From contig JAWQEG010000710.1 of assembly GCA_033782935.1 (NCBI GenBank), positions 6,510,001-6,574,000 on the forward strand: 64,000 nucleotides of DNA, written 5' to 3'. Below are positions 25,981-38,975 of the stretch, in pieces (position 1 is the stretch's first letter; each line of letters starts with the position of its first letter). The notes beneath the pieces were generated by a model, which made no database searches, was not told the origin of the DNA, and was given only the letters and a program-made list of their open reading frames with translations. The stretch is from Petrolisthes cinctipes (lineage: Eukaryota; Arthropoda; Malacostraca; Decapoda; Porcellanidae). The translations under genes were made by a program, and so were the position numbers.

Positions 25981-28900
25981 CAAAACACCCGAAAATTCGA
26001 TATTTTTGTGTCCCAGAAGCAATCTCTACATGCCTACTCCGTGTTAGAGTATTTTCAAAATATAGGCCCAAAACATGCTGAAAATCGATATATTGGGTGC
26101 CCAAAGTCGATATGTGCATGCATCTTCTGTACCCGTAAATATCTCAAATTCAGGCTCAAAACACCTAAAAATTCGATATTTTTGGGTCCCAGAAGCGATC
26201 TGTACATGCCTACTCCGTTTAAGAGTATTTTCAAAATATAGGCCTAAAACATGCTAAAAATTGATATTTTGTTTGCCCGAAGTCGATATGTGCTTGCATC
26301 CTCATTACCCGTTTATATCTCAAATTCAGGCTTAAAACACCCGAAAATTAGATATTTTTTGGTCCCAGAAGCGATCTGTACATGCCTACTCCTTGCTAGA
26401 ATGTTTTCTAGATACAGACCAAAACATGCTCAAAATCGATATTCTAGGTGCAAAAACTCGATATTTGCATACATCTTCAGTACCCGTTTATATCTCAAAT
26501 TTAGGCTCACAACAACCGAAATTTTGATATTTTTGTGTCGCAGAAGCGATCTGTACATGCCTACTCCGTTATAGAGTATTTTCAAAATACTGGCCCATGA
26601 CATGCTAAAAATCTATATTTTGGGAGCCCAAAGTCGATATGTGCATGCATCTTCTGTACCCGTTTATATCTCAAATTCAGACTCAAAACACCCGAAAATA
26701 CGATATTTTTGGGTCCCAGAAGTGATCTGTACATGCCTAGTCCGTGTTAGAGTATTTTCAAAATACACGAACGCAACATGCTGAAAATCGATATATTAGG
26801 TGCCCAAAGTCAATATGTGTATGTATCTTCGGTATCCGTTTATATCTCAAATTCAGGCTCAAAACTCCCGAAAATTAGATATTTTTGGGTCCCAGAAGCG
26901 ATCTGTACATGCCTACACCCTCTTAGAATGTTTTCAAGAAACAGACCCAAAACATGCTCAAAATCGATATTTTAGGTGTAAAATGTCGATATGTGCATGC
27001 ATCTTCTGTACCCGTTTATATCTCAAATTCAGGCTCAAATCACCCGAAAATTCGATATTTTTGGGTCCCAGAAGCAATCCGTACATGCCTACTCCGCGTT
27101 AGAGTATTTTCAAAATATAGGCCCAAAACATGCTAAAAATCGATATATTGGGTGCCCAAAGTCGATATATACATGCATCTTCTCTACCCGTTTATATCTC
27201 AAATTCAGGCTCAAAACTCCCGAAAATTAGATATTTTTGGATCCCAGAAGCGATCTGTACATGCCTACTCCCTCTTAGAATGTTTTCAAGAAACAGAACC
27301 CAAAACATGCTCAAAATCGATATTTTAGGTGCAAAAAGTCGATATGTGCATGCATCTTCTGTACCCGTTTATATCTCAAATTCAGATTCAAAACACACGA
27401 AAATTCGATATTTTTGTGTCCCAGAAGCAATCTGTACATGCCTACTCTGTGTTAGAGTATTTTCAAAATATAGCCCCAAAACATGCTGAAAATCGATATA
27501 TAGGGTGCCCAAAGTCGATATGTGCATGCATCTTCTGTACCCGTTTATATCTAAAATTCAGGCTCAAAACACCTGAAAATTCGATATTTTTGGGTCCCAG
27601 AAGCGATCTGTACATGCCTACTCCGTTTAAGAGTATTTTCAAATTATAGGCCCAAAACATGCTAAAAATTGATATTTTGTTTGCCCGAAGTCGATATGTG
27701 CTTGCATCCTCATTACCCGTTTATATCTCATATTCAGGCTTAAAACACCGGAAAATTAGATATTTTTTGGTCCCAGAAGTGATCTGTACATGCCTACTCC
27801 TTGCTAGAATGTTTCCAAGAGACAGACCAAAACATGCTCAAAATCGATATTTTAGGTGCAAAAAGTCGATATGTGCATGCATCTTCTGTACCCGTTTATA
27901 TCTCAAATTCAGGCTCAAAACACCCGAAAATTAGATATTTTTGTGTCCCAGAAGCGATCTGTACATGCCTACTCCGTGTTAGAGTATTTTTACAATACAG
28001 GCACAAAACATGCTCAAAATCGATATTTGGGCGCAAAAGTCGATATGTGCATGCATCTTCTGTACCCGTTTATATCTCAAATTCAGGCTCAAAGCACCCG
28101 AAAATTCGATATTTTTGGGTCCCTGAAGCGATCTGTACATGCCTACTCCCTCTTAGAATGTTTTCAACAAACAGACCCAAAACATGCTCAAAATCGATAT
28201 TTTAGGTGCAAAAAGTCGATATGTGCATGAATCTTCTGTACCCGTTTATATCTCAAATTCAGATTCAAAACACCCGAAAATTCGATATTTTTGTGTCCCA
28301 GAAGCAATCTGTACATGCCTACTCCGTGTTAGAGTACTTTCAAAATATAGGCCCAAAACATGCTGAAAATCGATATATTGGGTGCCCAAAGTCGATATGT
28401 GCATGCATCTTCTGTACCCGTTTATATCTAAAATTCAGGCTCAAAACACCTGAAAATTCAATATTTTTGGGTCCCAGAAGCGATCTGTACATGCCTACTC
28501 CGTTTAAGAGTATTTTCAAAATATAGGCCCAAAACATGCTAAAAATTGATATTTTGTTTGCCCGAAGTCGATATGTGCTTGCATCCTCATTACCCGTTTA
28601 TATCTAATATTCAGGCTTAAAACACCCGAAAATTAGATATTTTTTGGTCCCAGAAGTGATCTGTACATGCCTACTCCTTGCTAGAATGTTTCCAAGAGAC
28701 AACCCAAAACATGCTCAAAATCGATATTTTAGGTGCAAAAAGTCGATATGTGCATGCATCTTCTGTACCCGTTTATATCTCAAATTCAGGCTTAAAACAC
28801 CTGAAAATTAGATATTTTTTGGTCCCAGAAGCGATCTGTACATGCCTACTCCTTGCTAGAATGTTTTCAAGATACAGACCAAAACATGCTCAAAATCGAT

Positions 28901-29235
28901 ATTTTAGGTGCAAAAAGTCGATATGTGCATGCATCTTCTGTACCCGTTTATATCTCAAATTCAGACTCAAAACACCCGAAAATTAGATATTTTTGTGTCC
29001 CAGAAGCGATCTGTACATGCCTACTCCGTGTTAGAGTATTTTCACAATACAGGCACAAAACATGCTCAAAATCGATATTTGGGCGCAAAAGTCGATATGT
29101 GCATGCATCTTCTGTACCCGTTTATATCTCAAATTCAGGCTCAAAGCACCCGAAAATTCGATATTTTTGGGTCCCTGAAGCGATCTGTACATGCCTACTC
29201 CTTGCTAGAACGTTTTGAAGATACAGACCGAAAAC

Positions 29236-29389
29236 ATGCTCAAAATCGATTTTCTAGGTGCAAAAACTCGATATTTGCATACTCAAATTCAGGCTCAAAA
29301 CACCCGAAAATTCGATATTTTTGGGTCCCAGAAGTGGTCTGTACATGCCTAGTCCGTGTTAGAGTATTTTCAAAATACAGGCCCGCAAC
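29236..29389 (+). repeat. Shortened monomer, 154 bp (22-bp deletion)
   Basis: This subfamily g monomer lacks 22 bp between TTTGCATA and CTCAAATTCAGG, near 29278-29284. The missing part is the segment from CATCTTCAG to TTTATAT. Spacing between the flanking ACATGCT words is 154 bp. No other copy in the window shares this deletion. Confidence 0.88.
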
Positions 29390-31323
29390 ATGCTGAAAAT
29401 CGATATATTAGGTGCCCAAAGTCAATATGTGTATGTATCTTCTGTATCCGTTTATATCGCAAATTCAGGCTCAAAACACCCGAAAATTCGATATTTTTGG
29501 GTTCGAGAAGCGATCTGTACATGCCTACTTCTTGCTAGAATGTTTTCAAGATACAGGCCCAAAACATGCTGAAAATCGATATTTTGGGTGCCCAAAGTCG
29601 ATATGTGCATGCAATTTCTGTACCCGTTTATATCTCAAATTCAGGCTTAAAACACCTGAAAATTCGATATTTTTGGGTTCCAGAAGCGATCTGTACATGC
29701 CTACTCTGTGTTAGAGTATTTTTAAAATATAGGCCAAAAACATGCTAAAAATCGATATTTTAGGTGTCCAAAGTCGAAATGTGCATGAATCTTCTGTACC
29801 CGTTTATATCTCAAATTCACGCTCAAAACACCCGAAAAATCGATATTTTTGGGTCCCAGAAGCGATCTGTGCATGCCTACTCCTTCTTAGAATGTTTTCA
29901 TGATACAGACCCAAAACATGCTCAAAATCGATATTTTAGGTGCAAAAAGTCGATATGTGCATTCATCTTCTGTACCCGTTTATATCTCAAATTCAGGCTC
30001 AAAACACCCTAAAATTCGATATTTTTGTGTCCCCGAAGCGATCTGTACATGCCTACTCCGTGTTAGAGTATTTTCACAAAAAAGGCTCAAAACATGCTCA
30101 AAATCGATATCTTGGGTGCCCAAATGCGATATGTGCATGCATGTTCTGTACCCGTTTATATTTCAAAATCAGGCTCAATGCCCCCGAAAATTCGATATTT
30201 TTAGGTCCCAGAAGCGATCTGTACATGCCTAGTCCTTGCTAGAATGTTTTCAAGATACAGACCCAAAACACGCTCAAAATCGATATTTTAGGTGCAAAAA
30301 GTCGATATGTGCATGCATCTTCTGTACCCGTTTATATCTTTAATTCAGGCTCAAAACACCCGAAAATTCGATATTTTTGGGTTCGAGAAGCGATCTGTAC
30401 ATGCCTACTCCTTGTTAGAGTATTTTCACAATACAGGCCCAAAACATGCTCAAAATCGATATTTTGGGTGCCCAAAGTCGATATGTGAATGCATCTTCTG
30501 TACCCGTTTATATCTCAAATTCAGGCTCAAAACACCTGAAAATTCGATATTTTGGGGTCCCAGAAGCGATCTGTACATGCCTATTCCGTTTAAGAGTATT
30601 TTCAAAATATAGGCCCAAAACATGCTAAAAATTGATATTTTGTTTGCCCGAAGTCGATATGTTCTTGCATCCTCATTACACGTTTATATCTCAAATTCAG
30701 GCTTAAAACACCCGAAAATTAGATATTTTTTGGTCCCAGAAGTGATCTGTACATGCTTACTCCTTGCTAGAATGTTTCCAAGAGACAGACCAAAACATGC
30801 TCAAAATCGATATTTTAAGTGCAAAAAGTCGATATGTGCATGCATCTTCTGTACCCGTTTATATCTCAAATTCAGGCTCAAAACACCCGAAAATTAGCTA
30901 TTTTTGTGTCCCAGAAGCGATCTGTACATGCCTACTCCGTGTTAGAGTTTTTCACAATACAGGCACAAAACATGCTCAAAATCGATATCTTGGGTGCCCA
31001 AAGGCGATATGTGCATGCATCTTCTGTACCCGTTTATATCTCAAATTCAGGCTCAAAACACCCTAAAATTCGATATTTTTGAGTCCCTGAAGCGATCTGT
31101 ACATGCCTACTCCGTGTTAGAATATTTTCACAATAAAGGCCCAAAACATGCTCAAAATCGATATCTTGGGTGCCCAAAGGAGATATGTGCATGTATCTTC
31201 TGTACCCGTTTATATCTCAAAATCAGGCTCAAAGCCTCCGAAAATTCAATATTTTTGGGTTTCAGAAGTGATCTGTAAATGCCTAGTCCGTGTTAGAGTA
31301 TTTTCAAAATACAGGCTTGCAAC

Positions 31324-31412
31324 ATGCTGAAAATTCGATATTTATGGGTCCCTGAAGCAATCTGTACATGCCTACTCCGCGTTAGAGTATTTTCAAAATA
31401 TAGGCCCAAAAC
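31324..31412 (+). repeat. Solo half-monomer, 89 bp (H1 lost exactly)
   Basis: The word ATGCTGAAAAT, which normally opens H1, is followed at once by TCGATATTTATGGGTCCC, an H2 sequence. Spacing to the next unit is 89 bp, so exactly one H1 (87 bp) has been removed. The junction falls in GAAAAT, present at the start of both halves. This is direct evidence that the two halves can recombine with each other. Confidence 0.92.
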
Positions 31413-32468
31413 ATGCTAAAAATCGATATTTTGGGTGCCCAAAGTCAATATGTGTATGCATCTTCTGTAACCGTTTATATCCCAAATTCAGGCTCAAAAC
31501 ACACGAAATTTCAATATTTTTGAGTCCCAGAAGCGATCTGTACATGCTTACTCCTTGTTAGAGTATTTTCACAATACAGGCCCAAAACATGCTCAAAATC
31601 GATATTTTGGGTGCCCAAATGCGATATGTGCATGCATCTTCTGTACCCGTTTATATCTCAAATTCAGGCTCAATGCCCCCGAAACTTCGATATTTTTAGG
31701 TCCCAGAAGCGATCAGTACATGACTACTCCTTGCAAGAATTTTTTCAAGATACAGACCCAAAACACGCTCAAAATCAATATTTTAGGTGCAAAAAGTCGA
31801 TATGTGCATGCATCTTCTGTACCCGTTTATATCTCAAATTCAGGCTCAAAACACCCGAAAATTCGATATTTTTGGGTCCGAGAAGTGATCTGTACATGCC
31901 TACTCCTTGTTAGAGTAATTTCACAATACAGGCCCAAAACATGCTCAAAATCGATATTTTGGGTGCCCAAAGGCGATATGTGCATGCATCTTCTGTACCC
32001 GTTTTTATCTCAAAATCAGGATCAAAGCGCCCGAAAATTCGATATTTTTGGGTCCCAGAAGTGATCTGTACATGCCTAGTCCGTGTTAGAGTATTTTCAA
32101 AATACAGGCCCGCAACATGCTGAAAATCGATATATTAGGTGCCCAAAGTCAATATGTGTATGTATCTTCTGTATCCGTTTATATCTCAAATTCATGCGAA
32201 AAACTCCCGAAAATTAGATATTTTTGTGTCCCTGAAATGATCTGTACATGCCTACTCATTCTTAGAATGTTTTCAAGATACAGACCCAAAACATGCTCAA
32301 AATCGATATTTTAGGTGCAAAAAGTCGTTATGTGCATGCATCTTCTATACCCGTTTATATCTCAAATTCAGGCTCAAATCACCCGAAAATTCGATATTTT
32401 TGGGTCCCTTAAGCAATCTGTACATGCCTACTCCGCGTTAGAGTATTTTCAAAATATAGGCCCAAAAC

Positions 32469-32644
32469 ATGCTAAAAATCGATATTTTGGGTGCCCAAAG
32501 TCAATATGTGTATGCATCTTCTGTAACCGTTTATATCCCAAATTCAGGCTCAAAACACCCGAAATTTCAATATTTTTGAGTCCCAGAAGCGATCTGTACA
32601 TGCTTACTCCTTGTTAGAGTATTTTCAAAATACAGGCCCAAAAC
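32469..32644 (+). repeat. Monomer subfamily e exemplar (AATATGTGTATGC, TAACCG, TATATCCC)
   Basis: H1 keeps GGGTGCCCAAAGTC but has AATATGTGTATGCATC, TGTAACCG in place of TGTACCCG, and TTTATATCCCAAATTC in place of TTTATATCTCAAATTC. H2 has GAAATTTCAATATTTTTGAG. In the 14-monomer HOR it is followed directly by a subfamily k monomer. Exemplar length is 176 bp. Confidence 0.85.
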
Positions 32645-32820
32645 ATGCTGAAAATCGATATTTTGGGTGCCCAAAATCGATATGTGCATGCATCTTCTGT
32701 ACCCGTTTATATCTCAAATTCAGGATCAAAACACCCGAAAATCCGATATTTTTGTGTCCCAGAATCAATCAGTATATGCCTACTCCTTGCTAGAATGGTT
32801 TCAAGATACAGACCCAAAAC
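32645..32820 (+). repeat. Monomer subfamily k exemplar (GGGTGCCCAAAATCG)
   Basis: The unit is like subfamily a but reads CCCAAAATCGATATG, giving a second AAAATCGATAT word within H1. H2 has GAAAATCCGATATTTTTGTG. Its recurrence at 32645, 34931, 37392, 38976, 41410 and 43844 gives the spacing of the 14-monomer HOR. Two copies carry a C that turns the core into an 18-bp perfect palindrome (38991 and 41425). Confidence 0.85.
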
Positions 32821-34930
32821 ACGCTCAAAATCGTCATTTTAGGTGCAAAAAGTCGATATGTGCATGCATCTTCTGTACCCGTTTATATCTCAAATTCACA
32901 CTTAAAACACCCGAAAATTCGATCTTTTTGGGCCCCAGAAGCGATCTGTACATGCCTACTGCTTGCTAGAATGTTTTCAAGATACAGGCCCAAAACATGC
33001 TCAAAATCGATATTTTGGGTGCCCAAAGTCGATATGTGAATGCATCTTCTGTACCCGTTTATATCTCAAATTCAGGCTCAAAACACCTGAAAATTCGATA
33101 TTTTTGGGTCCCAGAAGCGATCTGTACATGCCTACTCCGTTTCAGAGTATTTTCAAAATATAGGCCCAAAACATGCTAAAAATCGATATTTGGGCGCCCA
33201 AAGTCGATATGTGCATGCATCTTATGTACCCGTTTATATCTTAAATTCAGGCTCAAAGCACACGAAAATTCGATATTTTTTGGTCCCATTAGTGATCTGT
33301 ACATGCCTAATTCTTGCTAGAACGTTTTGAAGATACGACCCAAAACATGCTAAAAATCGATATTCTAGGTGCAAAAACTCGATATTTGCATACATCTTCA
33401 GTACCCGTTTATATCTCAAATTTAGGCTCACAACAACCGAAATTTTGATATTTTTGGGTCCCTTAAGCAATCTGTACATGCCTACTCCGCGTTAGAGTAT
33501 TTTCAAAATATAGGCCCAAAACATGCTAAAAATCGATATTTTGGGTGCCCAAAGTCAATATGTGTATGCATCTTCTGTAACCGTTTATATCCCAAATTCA
33601 GGCTCAAAACACCCGAAATTTCAATATTTTTGAGTTCCAGAAGCGATCTCTACATGCTTACTCCTTGTTAGAGTATTTTCAAAATATAGGCCTAAAACAT
33701 GCTGAAAATCGATATTTTGGGTGCCCAAAATCGATATGTGAATGCATCTTCTGTACCCGTTTATATCTCAAATTCAGGATCAAAACACCCGAAAATCCGA
33801 TATTTTTGTGTCCCAGAAGCGATCTGTACATGCCTACTCCTTGCTAGAATGTTTTCAAGATACAGACCGAAAACACGCTCAAAATCGATATTTTAGGTGC
33901 AAAAAGTCGTTATGTGGATGCATCTTCTGTACCCGTTTATATCTCAAATTCAGGCTTAAAACACCTGAAAATTAGATATTTTTGGGTCACAGAAGCGATC
34001 TGTACATGACTACTCATTCTTAGAATGTTTTCAAGAAACAGACCCAAAACACGCTCAAAATCGATATTTTAGGTGCAAAAAGTCGATATGTGCATGCATC
34101 TTCTGTACCCGTTTATATCTCAAATTCAGGCTCAAAACACCCTAAAATTCGATATTTTTGAGTCCCTGAAGCGATCTGTACATGCCTACTCCTTGTTAGA
34201 GTAATTTCACAATACAGGCCCAAAACATGCTTAAAATCGATATTTTGGGTGCCCAAAGGCGATATGTGCATGCATCTTCTGTACCCGTTTATATCTCAAA
34301 ATCAGACTCAAAGCCCCCAAAAATTCGATATTTTTGGGTCCCAGAAGTGATCTGTACATGCCTAGTCCGTGTTTGAGTATTTTCAAAATACAGGCTTGCA
34401 ACATGCTGAAAATCGATATATTAGGTGCCCTAAGTCAATATGTGTATGTATCTTCTGTATCTGTTTATATCTCAAATTCAGGCGTAAAACACCCGAAAAT
34501 TAGATATTTTTGGGTCCCTGAAATGATCTGTACATGCCTACTCATTCTTAGAATGTTTTCAAGATACAGACCCAAAACATGCTCAAAATCGATATTTTAG
34601 GTGCAAAAAGTCGTTATGTGCATGCATCTTCTGTACCCGTTTATATCTCAAATTCAGGCTCAAATCACCCGAAAATTCGATATTTTTGGGTCCCTTAAGC
34701 AATCTGTACATGCCTACTCCGCGTTAGAGTATTTTCAAAATATAGGCCCAAAACATGCTAAAAATCGATATTTTGGGTGCCCAAAGTCAATATGTGTATG
34801 CATCTTCTGTAACCGTTTATATTCCAAATTCAGGCTCAAAACACCCGAAATTTCAATATTTTTGAGTCCCAGAAGCGATCTGTACATGCTTACTCCTTGT
34901 TAGAGTATTTTCAAAATACAGGCCCAAAAC

Positions 34931-37391
34931 ATGCTGAAAATCGATATTTTGGGTGCCCAAAATCGATATGTACATGCATCTTCTGTACCCGTTTATATCT
35001 CAAATTCAGGATCAAAATACCCGAAAATCCGATATTTTTGTGTCCCAGAAGCGATCTGTACATGCCTACTCCTTGCTAGAATGTTTTCAAGATACAGACC
35101 CAAAACACGCTCAAAATCGATATTTTAGGTGCAAAAAGTCGATATGTGCATGCATCTTCTGTACCCGTTTATATCTCAAATTCATACTCAAAACACCCGA
35201 AAATTCGATCTTTTTGGGCCCCAGAAGCGATCTGTACATGCCTACTGCTTGCTAGAATGTTTTCAAGATACAGGCCCAAAACATGCTGAAAATCGTTATT
35301 TTGGGTGCCCAAAGTCGATATGTGCATGCATCTTCTGTACCCGTTTATATCTCAAATTCAGGCTTAAAACACCTGTAAATTCGATATTTTAGGGTTCCAG
35401 AAGCGATCTGTACATGCCTACTCCGTGTTAGAGTATTTTTAAATTACAGGCCCAAAACATGCTCAAAATCGATATTTTGGGTGCCCAAAGTCGATATGTG
35501 AATGCATCTTCTGTACCCGTTTATATCTCAAATTCAGGCTCTAAACACCTGAAAATTCGATATTTTTGGGTCCCAGAAGCGATCTGTACATGCCTACTCC
35601 GTTTAAGAGTATTTTCAAAATATAGGCCCAAAACATGCTAAAAATTGATATTTTGTTTGCCCGAAGTCGATATATTCTTGCATCCTCATTACCCGTTTAT
35701 ATCTCAAATTCTGGCTTAAAACACCCGAAAATTAGATATTTTTTGGTCCCATTAGTGATCTGTACATGCCTACTCCTTGCTAGAATGTTTCCAAGAGACA
35801 GACCAAAACATGCTCAAAATCGATATTTTAGGTGCAAAAAGTCGATATGTGCATGCATCTTCTGTACCCGTTTATATCTCAAATTCAGGCTCAAAACACC
35901 CGAAAATTAGATATTTTTGTGTCCCAGAAGCGATCTGTAAATGCCTACTACGTGATAGAGTATTTTCACAATACAGGCACAAAACATGCTCAAAATCGAT
36001 ATTTGGGAGCCCAAAGTCGATATGTGCATGCATCTTCTGTACCCGTTTATATCATAAATTCAGGCTCAAAGCACCCGAAAATTCGATATTTTTGGGTCCC
36101 TGAAGCGATCTGTACATGCCTAATCCTTGCTAGAACGATTTGAAGATACTACCCAAAACATGCTCAAAATCGATATTCTAGGTGCAAAAACTCGATATTT
36201 GCATACATCTTCAGTACCCGTTTTTATCTCAAATTTAGGCTCACAACAACCGAAATTTTGATATTTTTGTGTTGCAGAAGCGATCTGTACATGCCTACTC
36301 CGTTATAGAGTATTTTCAAAACACAGGCCCATGACATGCTAAAAATCTATATTTTGGGTGCCCAAAGTCGATATGTGCATGCATCTTCTGTACCCGTTTA
36401 TATCTCAAATTCAGGCTTAAAACACCTGAAAATTAGATATTTTTGGGTCACAGAAGCGATCTGTACATGCCTACTCATTCTTAGAATGTTTTCAAGAAAC
36501 AGACCCAAAACACGCTCAAAATCGATATTTTAGGTGCAAAGAGTCGATATGTGCATGCATCTTCTGTACCCGTTTATATCCCAAATTCAGGCTCAAAACA
36601 CCCTAAAATTCGATATTTTTGAGTCCCTGAAGCGATCTGTACATGCCTACTCCGTGTTAGAGTATTTTACCAATAAAGGCCCAAAACATGCTCAAAATCG
36701 ATATCTTGGGTGCCCAAAGGCGATATGTGCATGTATCTTCTGTACCCGTTTATATCTCAAAATCAGGCTCAAAGCCCCCGAAAATTCGATATTTTTGGGT
36801 CCCAGAAGTGATCTGTACATGCCTAGTCCGTGTTAGAGTATTTTTAAAATACAGGCTTGCAACATGCTCAAAATCGATATATTAGGTGCCCAAAGTCAAT
36901 ATGTGTATGTATCTTCTGATTCCGTTTATATCTCAAATTCAGGCGCAAAACACCCGAAAATTAGATATTTTTGGGTCCCAGAAGCGATCTGTACATGCCT
37001 ACTCATTCTTAGAATGTTTTCAAGATACAGACCCAAAACATGCTCAAAATCGATATTTTAGTTGCAAAAAGTCGATATGTGCATGGATCTTCTGTACACG
37101 TTTATATCTCAAATTCAGGCTCAAATCACCCAAAAATTCGATATTTATGGGTCCCTGAAGCAATCTGTACATGCCTACTCCGCGTTAGAGTATTTTCAAA
37201 ATATAGGACCAAAACATGCTAAAAATCGATATTTTGGGTGCCCAAAGTCAATATGTGTATGCATCTTCTGTAACCGTTTATATCCCAAATTCAGGCTCAA
37301 AACACACGAAATTTCAATATTTTTGAGTCCCAGAAGCGATCTGTACATGCTTACTCCTTGTTAGAGTATTTTCAAAATACAGGCCCAAAAC
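34931..37391 (+). repeat. 14-monomer HOR copy (2461 bp)
   Basis: The unit is measured between subfamily k monomers at 34931 and 37392. Its order of monomers is repeated in 38976-41409 and 41410-43843 (the first part at offset 4045, then 2434). Near its right end it contains the run a, b, h, d, b, e that is duplicated in the next block. A related but different 13-monomer block (2286 bp) lies at 32645-34930. Confidence 0.8.
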
Positions 37392-38975
37392 ATGCTGAAA
37401 ATCGATATTTTGGGTGCCCAAAATCGATATGTGCATGCATATTCTGTACCCGTTTATATCTCAATTTCAGGCTTAAAACACCCGAAAATTCGATATTTTT
37501 GGGTCCGAGAAGTGATCTGTACATGCCTAGTCCTTGTTAGAGTAATTTCACAATACAGGCCCAAAACATGCTCAAAATCGATATTTTAGGTGCCCAAAGG
37601 CGATATGTGCATGCATCTTCTGTACCCGTTTATATCTCAAAATCAGGCTCAAAGCCCCCGAAAATTCGATATTTTTGGGTCCCAGAAGTGATCTGTACAT
37701 GCCTAGTCCGTGTTAGAGTATTTTCAAAATACAGGCCCACAACATGCTGAAAATTGATATATTAGGTGCCCAAAGTCAATATGTGTGTGTATCTTCTGTA
37801 TCCGTTTATATCTCAAATTCAGGCGCAAAACACCCGAAAATTAGATATTTTTGGGTCCCTGAAATGATCTGTACATGCCTACTAATTCTTAGAATGTTTT
37901 CAAGATACAGACCCAAAACATGCTCAAAATCGATATTTTAGGTGCAAAAAGTCGTTATGTGCATGCATCTTCTGTACCCGTTTATATCTCAAATTCAGGC
38001 TTAAAACACCTGAAAATTAGATATTTTTGGGTCACAGAAGCAATATGTACATGCCTACTCATTCTTAGAATGTTTTCAAGAAAGAGACGCAAAACACGCT
38101 CAAAATCGATATTTTAGGTGCAAAAAGTCGATATGTGCATGCATCTTCTGTACCCGTTTATATCTCAAATTCAGGCTCAAAACACCCTAAAATTCGATAT
38201 TTTTGAGTCCCTGAAGCGATCTGTACATGCCTACTCCGTGTTAGAGTATTTTCACAATAAAGGCCCAAAACATGCTCAAAATCGATATCTTGGGTGCCCA
38301 AAGGCGATATGTGCATGTATCTTCTGTACCCGTTTATATCTCAAAATCAGGCTGAAAGCCCCCGAAAATTCGATATTTTTGGGTCCCAGAAGTGATCTGT
38401 AAATGCCTAGTCCGTGTTAGAGTATTTTTAAAATACAGGCTTGCAACATGCTGAAAATCGATATATTAGGTGCCCAAAGTCAATATGTGTATGTATCTTC
38501 TGATTCCGTTTATATCTCAAATTCAGGCGCAAAACACCCGAAAATTAGATATTTTTGGGTCCCAGAAGCGATCTGTACATGCCTACTCATTCTTAGAATG
38601 TTTTCAAGATACAGACCCAAAACATGCTCAAAATCGATATTTTAGTTGCAAAAAGTCGATATGTGCATGGATCTTCTGTACACGTTTATATCTCAAATTC
38701 AGGCTCAAATCACCCAAAAATTCGATATTTAAGGGTCCCTGAAGCAATCTGTACATGCCTACTCCGCGTTAGAGTATTTTCAAAATATAGGCCTAAAACA
38801 TGCTAAAAATCGATATTTTGGGTGCCCAAAGTCAATATGTGTATGCATCTTCTGTAACCGTTTATATCCCAAATTCAGGCTCAAAACACCCGAAATTTCA
38901 ATATTTTTGAGTCCCAGAAGCGATCTGTACATGCTTACTCCTTGTTAGAGTATTTTCAAAATACAGGCCCAAAAC
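37392..38975 (+). repeat. 9-monomer duplicated block (1584 bp)
   Basis: Sequence from about 36400 to 37391 recurs at about 37984 to 38975 with an offset of 1584 bp (nine monomers). Recognisable shared points are the monomers at 36864 and 38448 and the GTTGCAAAAAGTCG monomers at 37040 and 38624. Removing this block from the 4045-bp distance between 36336 and 40381 leaves 2461 bp, the basic 14-monomer length. Confidence 0.78.

Larger units (their letters stand above)
21967..32644 (+). repeat. Satellite domain with weak higher-order structure
   Basis: All monomers belong to the same family and orientation, but no long exact period is visible. Short-range similarity exists: 27329-27660 resembles 28206-28537 (offset 877, five monomers), 27801 resembles 28853 (offset 1052, six monomers), and about 22900-23450 resembles about 29560-30110 (offset 6660). 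Subfamily d becomes common here. The domain contains the fold-back palindrome at 25926 and two shortened monomers at 29236 and 31324. No gene or foreign insertion is present. Confidence 0.75.
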
